This document shows positions 1-7,011 of a stretch of DNA of 64,000 nt, piece after piece. Every line of letters begins with the position of its first letter. Position 1 is the first letter of the stretch. The notes under the pieces are model-generated. The model searched no databases. It had not been told where the DNA came from and was given only the letters and a program-made list of their open reading frames with translations. Origin of the DNA: Desulfolinea sp964487745 (GTDB taxonomy: Bacteria > Chloroflexota > Anaerolineae > Anaerolineales > Villigracilaceae); NCBI GenBank assembly GCA_964487745.1, contig CAZASG010000012.1:1-64000 (forward strand), read 5' to 3'. Made by a program: the position numbers and the translations under genes.

Positions 1-83
1 GTATCTGGGCAGAGAGCGCTGAAGGTTCAGGGCTAAAAATAGTAATTTCTATCCCACGCTAGTTTTGTTTGAGTAAACACCTA

Positions 84-123
84 CTTCTTGAAGACTTCGA
101 ATATCTTCAGGAAGTGATTTTTA
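84..123 (+). terminator. Possible terminator of a gene upstream of the window
   Basis: An 11-bp inverted repeat with one mismatch (CTTCTTGAAGA at 84-94 and TCTTCAGGAAG at 104-114) is followed by a T-rich run. The first 36 bases are open in frame 1 up to a TAA, so this could be the end of a gene lying outside the window. Both readings are weak. Confidence 0.3.
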
Positions 124-211
124 ATATATATTTTCTCCATAATTTCTACACCATTTCTCTTTGAAGACAAGGTACATTATGTCTATCGACAGAAGATTCT
201 CGGAGGTAGAA

Positions 212-664
212 ATGACTAAAAATTGGATCGGTAAGACGATCATTGCCCTTGTTGTGATCGGGCTCTTAATTGCAGGTGGTTTTGCTGCTTATCGCATTGG
301 TTACGTTCAGGGATTTAGTGTAGCCACTAATGATGGGACGCCCTTGCTCTGGGCAGAGCGTTTCGAAAATATGCCACATGGCGGTTACTTTGACAAAGGC
401 GATGGCGACAGCTATTGGATGCCACATAATCGTTATCCAGGTTCCCGTATGGATGGTTTCTCCCGGACACCTTTTGGTGGTTCGGTATTTGGGCATAGTA
501 GCTTCTTCTTCCCATTTTCCTTCCTTTTCCGCATTGCCTTTTGGGGTTTTCTGATCTGGTTGGTTTATAAACTGGTGACAGGTTTCAAAAGCGGACAAGG
601 GTGGAAGCTTAGCTTCACGCGTGAACCGGTTGCAGAAGATATCGAGGAAGAAAAAGAAGCATAG
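212..664 (+). CDS. Small two-helix membrane protein, function unknown
   Basis: I do not recognise the family. The protein has 150 residues. A first hydrophobic segment spans about residues 8-27. A Gly/His/Pro/Asp-rich extracytoplasmic stretch follows, then a second, Phe-rich segment at about 97-122, and a very acidic C-terminus (EDIEEEKEA). I chose the ATG at 212 because GGAGG (202-206) sits just upstream; the frame is open to 161 but the extra residues have no ribosome site. A strong hairpin terminator follows at once, so the gene is probably monocistronic. Two helices with a soluble middle and charged tail suggest a small envelope protein; nothing in the sequence points to a reaction. Confidence 0.6.
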   Translation: MTKNWIGKTIIALVVIGLLIAGGFAAYRIGYVQGFSVATNDGTPLLWAERFENMPHGGYFDKGDGDSYWMPHNRYPGSRMDGFSRTPFGGSVFGHSSFFFPFSFLFRIAFWGFLIWLVYKLVTGFKSGQGWKLSFTREPVAEDIEEEKEA

Positions 665-680
665 TTTCTAGGTGCAGTAA

Positions 681-713
681 GAGCCCTGCCTTATAAACAG
701 GCAGGGCTCTTTT
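681..713 (+). terminator. Rho-independent terminator
   Basis: A perfect 10-bp stem (GAGCCCTGCC / GGCAGGGCTC) is followed by TTTT. It ends the transcript of the small membrane protein and separates it from the ATP-grasp gene. Confidence 0.85.
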
Positions 714-813
714 GCTTTAATCAGAGGGTGATAAAATACCTTTCATTGAATGAAGGCTGGTAGAATTATTGCCACCTAAAAAAATCTTTTATTGGTTTTC
801 CTGGAGCTCAAAT

Positions 814-2352
814 ATGAAAACAGAATATGCAGAAAAAGAACAAACTGCACTGTATAAGAAATTCGATATTCTTCAAAAGAAATTGGTTCCTTTATGGGAG
901 CAGATCGGACGCTCTGATCCTGGTGGGGATTTTATTGAAGATGAGAACACAATGGTTGTGCTGCCTTCGCTGACGGTGGATATTGAGATGGATTTTGCAG
1001 CTCAACAGGCTTATGAGGAGCGTATGCTTTTTATGCTCTTTTTATTACGTCAGCCTAATGTGCGTATTATCTATCTAAGCTCTGCACCTGTTCAACAAGA
1101 GATCGTTGATTACTATCTGGATATTTTGCCAAGTGTGACGATCTCCAGTGCACGCAAACGTTTGTTGATGATTTCCCCGAATGATCTCTCAGATCGCCCC
1201 TTGGTGGCAAAATTGCTTGAGCGCCCCAAGCTTATGGAGGAGATCCGCAAAGCCATACCTAATAAAAATATGGCGCACTTGGTCCCCTTCCTTACTACAG
1301 ATCTCGAACGTGATTTTGCCGTTCAGCTTGGTATCCCGATGTATGCCGCTGATCCGCGCTTTGTAGCCTTTGGAACAAAAAGTGGATGTCGACAGGTCTT
1401 TGCTGAAGAAGAAGTTCAGCACCCTGAAGGCGCTGAAAATATCTATGGTCAAGACGATTTGATCAACGCCGTTATTCAAATGCGGGCACGAAAACCCGAG
1501 ATCGAAAAAGTGATCGTCAAACATAATGATGGCGTTTCAGGTTTTGGAAATGCAACCTTAGGCCTGGACGATCTTCCTGCTCCAGGATCTGCTGATGAGA
1601 AAAGCGTAATTGAAAAACGATTGACGGAGCTGCGATTTGAATTGTCTGAAGTTGAGCATGTTTGGTATATGGAGCAACTTGAAGCTAAGGGGGGGATCGT
1701 TGAAGAATTGGTAAGTGGAGAATTTCTGTTTAGCCCAAGTGTGCAATTGCGTATTACACCGCTGGGTGAAGTAGAGTTGCTTTCATCTCACGATCAAATT
1801 CTCGGTGGCCCCAGCGGACAAACCTATATGGGCGCACGCTTCCCGGCGAATCCCGAATATGGGCCTATGATCACCCGAGAAGCTGAAAAAATCGGTAAAC
1901 GCTTTGCAAAAGAAGGCGTGATCGGGCGCTTCGCTTTGGACTTCATTGTGGTTCGCTCCCGCTGGCGTTGGGAGCAATACGCAATTGAAGTTAATCTGCG
2001 CAAAGGTGGCACAACTCACCCCTATCTGACCCTGCTTTTCCTGACCGGCGGAAAATTTGATTCTGAGACAGGGGTATACAAAACCTTGCAAGGCCACTCC
2101 AAATATTACGTTGCAACAGATGCATTAAAATCAAAGGCGTTCCGAAAACTAACCCCCAATGGACTTTTTGACCTTGTCAGTGAGCACCGTTTACATTTTG
2201 ACCATACAAGTCATACTGGCATCGTATTGCATATGATCAGCAGTGTTTCAACACTAGGAAAATTAGGACTAACAGCCGTCGGCGATACGCCGGAACATGC
2301 TGAAGAAATCTATCAGAAATTTGTCGAAGTACTTGAAAAGGCAGCTAATTAA
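814..2352 (+). CDS. PGM1-like ATP-grasp peptide/carboxylate-amine ligase
   Basis: The protein has 512 residues and resembles the PGM1 family of ATP-grasp ligases, known from pheganomycin biosynthesis, where a carboxylate is activated as acyl phosphate and joined to an amine. Seen here: an N-terminal domain with the YEERMLFML and VDYYLDILP stretches typical of the family; the ATP-grasp lysine region KVIVKHNDGVSGFGNA near residue 230; and the C-terminal metal/ATP motif EVNLRKGGTTHP near 392. The ATG at 814 has GGAG seven bases upstream and is preferred to the TTG at 769. The phosphatase-like gene starts four bases after the stop, so the two are probably cotranscribed. The substrate cannot be read from sequence, and no peptide precursor gene lies beside it. 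Confidence 0.7.
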   Translation: MKTEYAEKEQTALYKKFDILQKKLVPLWEQIGRSDPGGDFIEDENTMVVLPSLTVDIEMDFAAQQAYEERMLFMLFLLRQPNVRIIYLSSAPVQQEIVDYYLDILPSVTISSARKRLLMISPNDLSDRPLVAKLLERPKLMEEIRKAIPNKNMAHLVPFLTTDLERDFAVQLGIPMYAADPRFVAFGTKSGCRQVFAEEEVQHPEGAENIYGQDDLINAVIQMRARKPEIEKVIVKHNDGVSGFGNATLGLDDLPAPGSADEKSVIEKRLTELRFELSEVEHVWYMEQLEAKGGIVEELVSGEFLFSPSVQLRITPLGEVELLSSHDQILGGPSGQTYMGARFPANPEYGPMITREAEKIGKRFAKEGVIGRFALDFIVVRSRWRWEQYAIEVNLRKGGTTHPYLTLLFLTGGKFDSETGVYKTLQGHSKYYVATDALKSKAFRKLTPNGLFDLVSEHRLHFDHTSHTGIVLHMISSVSTLGKLGLTAVGDTPEHAEEIYQKFVEVLEKAAN

Positions 2353-2356
2353 TTTT

Positions 2357-3121
2357 ATGGAATCAATTCATAATTTTCGAGATTTTGGTGGTTACCAAAC
2401 TCAAAACGGGAAACGCCTGAAAAAAGGCTTGTTGTATCGTAGTGGAGATCTTTCAAAAGCCACTGCTGCAGATCTGGATGAGCTTTCTTCGTTGGGGATC
2501 AAAACTATTTGCGATCTTCGATCAGAACGTGAAAGACAGATGGAGCCGGATCGCATCCCGGATGTGGAACCGGTCACGTTTTTCAACATCTCCATGCGCC
2601 CTATCGTTGACTACCACTCTCGCTCCCTAAAGCGTCTCTTCTCCCTGATGTTTGGGGAGGAGAGGAGAAGGGACTATATTGGAGAGTCTTATAAAGCTTA
2701 TAGAGACTATGCAACAGGGTATCTACCGCAGCTGAAGGCGCTCTTCAAGCGAATCTCGAACCCTGAAAATTTACCTGTGCTGATCCATTGCTCAGCAGGC
2801 AAAGACCGGACTGGTGTTGTAAGTAGCATGATCCAGCAAATACTCGGTGTTGCTCCTGAAATTACTATGGACGATTATCTAAAGACAAACGAAAATATGG
2901 ATACCTACAACGCAAATGTGATGAAGCGGCTAAGCAAGTTGGCTTATTTTGGTGTGCCATGGAAAATGTACCTTCCCCTTTTCGATGCCCGTCGCGATTA
3001 TCTGAATGCAGCCTTTACACAGGTCAAGGAAGAATTTGGCGCTTTTGAAAATTGGCTGCGCAAAGGGTTGAACTTTCAGGAGAATGAACGCGGTGCACTG
3101 GCTGAAGTGTTGCTTCAGTGA
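2357..3121 (+). CDS. Tyrosine-phosphatase family protein (Y_phosphatase3-like)
   Basis: This is a 254-residue protein of the cysteine-based phosphatase superfamily. It carries the N-terminal NFRDFGGY signature and the P-loop HCSAGKDRTG near residues 144-153, which gives the CX5R nucleophile and phosphate-binding arginine. The segment IKTICDLRSERER is also usual in this family. Such enzymes remove phosphate from phosphotyrosine, other phosphoproteins or small phosphoesters. It follows the ATP-grasp gene by four bases, so the pair is likely an operon. The frame is open to 2297, inside the previous gene, but the ATG at 2357 gives the expected family N-terminus. No signal peptide is seen. Confidence 0.8.
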   Translation: MESIHNFRDFGGYQTQNGKRLKKGLLYRSGDLSKATAADLDELSSLGIKTICDLRSERERQMEPDRIPDVEPVTFFNISMRPIVDYHSRSLKRLFSLMFGEERRRDYIGESYKAYRDYATGYLPQLKALFKRISNPENLPVLIHCSAGKDRTGVVSSMIQQILGVAPEITMDDYLKTNENMDTYNANVMKRLSKLAYFGVPWKMYLPLFDARRDYLNAAFTQVKEEFGAFENWLRKGLNFQENERGALAEVLLQ

Positions 3122-3162
3122 AAAACCATTGTTATGGACAATATAGCCACAACAATGGTTTT
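3121..3162. terminator. Bidirectional terminator between convergent genes
   Basis: A perfect 12-bp inverted repeat (AAAACCATTGTT / AACAATGGTTTT) with a 17-base loop lies between the plus-strand phosphatase and the minus-strand lipoprotein. A- and T-runs on both sides allow it to work in both directions. Confidence 0.65.
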
Positions 3163-3170
3163 GGGCTAAT

Positions 3171-3692
3171 TTAATCAAGTGGAGGGACTGGGCTGTCCTC
3201 ATCACACCAGATAAATCTTACAAGACCTTCGGTGTGATAGATGTATTCTTTTTCTTTTGCCTCAACGGTAATTTGGTAGCCAGGGACCTCAGCCTGTGTA
3301 TAGCTGACACCTTCTTCAGGGCAGCCTAGACTTCCATCGCTCCATGTAACGGACGTATTTTCAAGCAACTTGACTTGGCTAATATCGATCCCGAGGCGTT
3401 TGCTCACGTCGAGGGATATAAAATGAATAAGAGATTCTTCTGAGTGGCGTTGACCAGGGGCTGGAGCTTCAACAGCCCCTGTGTTGTTACTTTCTCCAGC
3501 TTCAACATCAGCTAGGTCTACAACAACAGGTTGACTTACCTGTTGTGAACCCTCCGGGGTGGATAAACTTTCCTCTTGAAATTGACTGGTTTCTGATGAT
3601 GCGTTTTCTTCTTGCCCCGTTGACTGGGTGGCACAACTTACTAGCAGGAATGAAAAAGCAAGAATAAGAGTTCCATAAAGGTAGCGAGTCAT
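3171..3692 (-). CDS. Lipoprotein with a WSDGSLGCP-type domain
   Basis: The protein has 173 residues. Its signal peptide ends in the lipobox LVSC (Cys20), so it is predicted to be a membrane-anchored surface lipoprotein. A Ser/Glu/Gln-rich linker follows, then a small C-terminal domain of about 75 residues containing WSDGSLGCP and a distal cysteine (FIWC). I have seen similar WxDGSLGCP domains in secreted proteins of Chloroflexota and some cyanobacteria, but I know of no assigned reaction. It is a single gene, convergent with the phosphatase and divergent from the sugar ABC operon. Confidence 0.7.
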   Translation of the reverse strand: MTRYLYGTLILAFSFLLVSCATQSTGQEENASSETSQFQEESLSTPEGSQQVSQPVVVDLADVEAGESNNTGAVEAPAPGQRHSEESLIHFISLDVSKRLGIDISQVKLLENTSVTWSDGSLGCPEEGVSYTQAEVPGYQITVEAKEKEYIYHTEGLVRFIWCDEDSPVPPLD

Positions 3693-3761
3693 GAGTTTTC
3701 CTTTCGGTAGTGAGAATATTCTAAATCAACCTGTAGACGAATTGCAAGTCGTATAAGTTCC

Positions 3762-4667
3762 ATGAAATTTAGTACAAACTCCCTTACTTACTCTAAAAGA
3801 GTAAAGTTTTTATTGCTGCCCTATATTGTGGGAATCGTTGGGCTTGTTATTCTTCCAGGTATCCTCTCTTTTGGATTGGCTTTTTTTCACTATAATGCGC
3901 TTTCTCCACCGACTTGGGCTGGGAAGTTAAATTTCATTCTGGTTTATACTGACGAGCTTTTTCTGCTCAGCGTTCAGAATTCTATCTCCATTGTTTTGCT
4001 CTCTGTCCCCTTGCGTGTCTTCGGCGCCTTTTTTCTGGCGCGTTTGATGCAGAAGCAAGGAAAGTTCCTAAATTGGTTTCGTGCTTCGATATATCTACCT
4101 TCCATTATCCCTGCGCCTGCCCATGCTTTTGCCTGGTTGTGGATATTAAATCCCCTTTTTGGCCCTTTGAGATTTCTGTTAGATAGCCTGGGCTTTGTCC
4201 CTCCGGGCTGGTTCGCAGACCCTCTCTGGTCAAAACCGGGATTGATCTTGATGTCCCTTTGGCAAATAGGGGAGGGCTTTTTGGTTTGCCTTGCGGTTCT
4301 GCTGGATATTCCGCAAGAGGTCGAAGACGCCGCTCAAATCGATGGGGCTAATTTTGCACAGATATTCTGGTTGGTCATCCTGCCGATCATGTCGCCGGTA
4401 CTTTTGCTGCTATCTTTTCGGGATGTGATCCTCTCTATCCAGGAATCCCTGTCAACAGTTTTGCTGACCACAGGCGGCGGACCTTATTACTCAACTTATG
4501 TTTTGCCGCTTTTTGTCTACGAGCAAGGATTTGATCTGCTCTCTTTTGGCACTGCAAGTGCCGCAATGTGGATTTTATACCTCCTGACCGCCTTGGTCGT
4601 TCTGGCGTTATATTTTTTCTTTGGGCAGAGAGGGGAGCACCTTATTGATGAAATCTATTTTTCATAA
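3762..4667 (+). CDS. Sugar ABC transporter permease, MalF/UgpA type
   Basis: This 301-residue inner-membrane protein has six predicted helices and the EAA loop EDAAQIDGANFAQIFWLVILP, which docks on the ATPase. It belongs to the CUT1 carbohydrate importers and forms the channel with the next gene product. It overlaps the second permease gene by 20 bases, a usual sign of translational coupling. No ribosome-binding site precedes the ATG; instead a TATAAG box ends four bases before it, so the message may be nearly leaderless. No ATPase gene is present, so a shared ATPase of the MsmK/UgpC kind encoded elsewhere is the likely partner. Confidence 0.88.
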   Translation: MKFSTNSLTYSKRVKFLLLPYIVGIVGLVILPGILSFGLAFFHYNALSPPTWAGKLNFILVYTDELFLLSVQNSISIVLLSVPLRVFGAFFLARLMQKQGKFLNWFRASIYLPSIIPAPAHAFAWLWILNPLFGPLRFLLDSLGFVPPGWFADPLWSKPGLILMSLWQIGEGFLVCLAVLLDIPQEVEDAAQIDGANFAQIFWLVILPIMSPVLLLLSFRDVILSIQESLSTVLLTTGGGPYYSTYVLPLFVYEQGFDLLSFGTASAAMWILYLLTALVVLALYFFFGQRGEHLIDEIYFS

Positions 4668-5457
4668 AGAAACTCCCCGCTTAGTACTCAGAGGGCTTCT
4701 GAGTGCGCTCTTCCTCTTGCCCATATTCTGGATGCTGACAACTTCTCTCAAACCATTGGGTACGCCAATATCCGCAGAGGGGCTTTCTTTTTCTGCATAT
4801 ACATTTGAAAACTTCGTCCATATTTGGCAGGTTATTCCTTTGGGGACATTCACATTAAATTCAATGAAGGTTGTTTTATTGGCTGTGCCGATAACGATTA
4901 TTGTCAGTTCTTGGGCAGGGTTCAGCATATCCCAACTTTCGCATCCCTCCCGGAGATTTTGGATCACGGTATCTCTCCTTGTTTTGATGGTTCCCGGAAT
5001 CGCATTATGGTCCAGTCGTTTTGTCATCTATAAGGCAATTGGTTGGCACAATTCGATCTGGGCATTGATCGCCCCAGCTTGGATGGGGACAAGCCCTTTC
5101 TATGTTTTGATCTTTTATCGCGCTTTCCGACGTATCCCTTCTGAGCTATATGATATTGCTCGCTTAGAGGGCGCTGGCGTTTTAGCGATTTGGGGAAAAA
5201 TAGCCCTGCCAATTGCCAGGACAACTACGCTGGGTGTTGCTCTATTGAGCTTTGTCGTATACTGGGGCGATTTCATTAGTCCATTGCTCTATCTACAATC
5301 AGAAAAGCAATATACGTTGGCAATTGCCTTGCAATTCTTGCAGCAATTGGATAAATCGAATTGGTCCCTGCTGATGACAGGCGCAGTACTTACAACAAGT
5401 ATCCCGGTCATCTTATTCCTCTTTGTGCAAACTCTTTTTACCTCTCCAAAGAACTGA
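4648..5457 (+). CDS. Sugar ABC transporter permease, MalG/UgpE type
   Basis: This is the second CUT1 permease, 269 residues from the ATG at 4648, which has GGGGAG ten bases upstream; a TTG at 4621 is the alternative. It has six predicted helices. The conserved EAA-type loop reads YDIARLEGAGVLAIWGKIALP. It pairs with the preceding MalF-type subunit to form the pore. The binding-protein gene starts three bases after the stop codon. Confidence 0.88.
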   Translation: MKSIFHKETPRLVLRGLLSALFLLPIFWMLTTSLKPLGTPISAEGLSFSAYTFENFVHIWQVIPLGTFTLNSMKVVLLAVPITIIVSSWAGFSISQLSHPSRRFWITVSLLVLMVPGIALWSSRFVIYKAIGWHNSIWALIAPAWMGTSPFYVLIFYRAFRRIPSELYDIARLEGAGVLAIWGKIALPIARTTTLGVALLSFVVYWGDFISPLLYLQSEKQYTLAIALQFLQQLDKSNWSLLMTGAVLTTSIPVILFLFVQTLFTSPKN

Positions 5458-5459
5458 AT

Positions 5460-6752
5460 ATGAAAAAAACACGAAACCTTATAGCACTCTTTTTTATCAC
5501 TTTAATTCTAGCGGCTTGTCAACCTGAGAAGCCAACCCAGGAGAAAATAACCTTCATGGTCTTTGGTGACCCTGCCGAGCGCAAAGCTTATCTTGATCTG
5601 GTTGATGCCTTTCATCAGGAACACCCTGAAATTTATGTTGAAGTAACGCATATCCCCTCGCCGTCAGAATATCGTACTCGTCTGGCTACCGAGTTTGCAG
5701 CGGGAAGCCCGCCCGATATTTCTCTTATGAATTATCGTCGTTATGCCAGTTTTGTGGTTAACGACTTGCTTGAGCCAATTGGGCCATTTTTAGAAAAGAG
5801 CAGCCTCATACAGCCTGAAGATTTTTATCCGATCACCATCGAAGCCTTCACCTGGGATGGAGAGATCATCTGCCTCCCGCAAAATATCTCCAGCCTGGTT
5901 GTTTACTATAACCAGGATCTCTTTGACATAGCAAACTTGTCCTATCCCGCTAACGACTGGACTTGGGGTGATTTCCTTTCCACGGCGATCGCACTTACAC
6001 AGGATTTTGATGGGGATGGAAATATAGATCAATATGGACTTGGTGTGGATATTTCACTATATCGTCTTTCCCCCTTTGTGTGGCAAAACGCCGCGCCGAT
6101 CGTGGACGATGAGTTTGCTCCCACGCGACTAACGCTTACCCGTCCCCCATCTTTGGAGGCGCTACAGTGGTTCGTCGATCTGCGTCAGGCACATGGCGTG
6201 ATCCCGTCTCGGGTTGAAGAAGTGGCTATGGATAGCGAGAGCAGGTTCGTTGCAGGGACGACCGCGATGTTCCTCAACAGCAGACGTGGCACCCCTACTT
6301 ATCGGGAGATCGATGCTTTTATTTGGGATGTCGCTCCCCTTCCCCAGAACAAGGTCTCTGCCGGAATTCTCCATTCGGATGCCTACTGCCTATCAAGAGC
6401 AACCGAAAATAAAGATGCTGCCTGGACATTTATAGAGTTTGCAAATTCTGTTGACGGGCAGAGCATCATCGCTGGCTCTGGGCGAACAGTCCCCTCCTTA
6501 ATGCGTGTTGCTGAATCGGATGCTTTTCTAAGCCCTGAATTGCTCCCAAAGCGGAGTTATGTCTGGCTTGATATGATCGCCTCCTTACGCCGTGTCCCCG
6601 TGATCAGTACCTGGGAAGAAATCGAGAAAATTTCTAGCGAAGAAATCGAGCGTGCAGTTTATGGCGAGATCACAGCAGAAGAGGCTGCCAGCCTATCTTT
6701 TACACGTACTGAAGAATACTTTTTTTTAGCATCAAGTTACTTTTTTAAGTAA
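5460..6752 (+). CDS. Sugar ABC transporter substrate-binding lipoprotein
   Basis: The protein has 430 residues. Its signal peptide ends in LAAC (Cys20), so it is an anchored solute-binding protein of the carbohydrate family (SBP_bac_1 type). Seen: a Rossmann-like start (ITFMVFGDPAERKAYLDLVDAFHQEHPEI), the FAAGSPPDI motif and a mid-protein YYNQDLFD, all usual for CUT1 binding proteins. A DFDGDGNIDQYG stretch resembles a calcium loop and recurs in this family. The gene lies last in the operon, whereas binding-protein genes more often come first. I chose the start at 5460 for the signal peptide; the upstream open frame overlaps the permease. The sugar cannot be predicted. Confidence 0.88.
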   Translation: MKKTRNLIALFFITLILAACQPEKPTQEKITFMVFGDPAERKAYLDLVDAFHQEHPEIYVEVTHIPSPSEYRTRLATEFAAGSPPDISLMNYRRYASFVVNDLLEPIGPFLEKSSLIQPEDFYPITIEAFTWDGEIICLPQNISSLVVYYNQDLFDIANLSYPANDWTWGDFLSTAIALTQDFDGDGNIDQYGLGVDISLYRLSPFVWQNAAPIVDDEFAPTRLTLTRPPSLEALQWFVDLRQAHGVIPSRVEEVAMDSESRFVAGTTAMFLNSRRGTPTYREIDAFIWDVAPLPQNKVSAGILHSDAYCLSRATENKDAAWTFIEFANSVDGQSIIAGSGRTVPSLMRVAESDAFLSPELLPKRSYVWLDMIASLRRVPVISTWEEIEKISSEEIERAVYGEITAEEAASLSFTRTEEYFFLASSYFFK

Positions 6753-7011
6753 GCTCTTTGTGTTAGAATTCTCAATCATAAAAAAATATTGCTTGTCTTT
6801 GCCAACCTTGCAAACTTGTAAGGCGGCTGAGAAGTTTAGAAAACCCTTTTTGAGGCATAATGTGGGGTAAGAATACTTAGAATTTCTTTGTAATTGTTTG
6901 ATAGTAAAATATCCCATAGCAAGCAAGATGTAATAGTCGCTTTTTGTGAATAACGGGCAGGAGGGAAGCCCAATTATATTCCTTCATATTATTTTTTGTA
7001 AGGAGGTAGTT

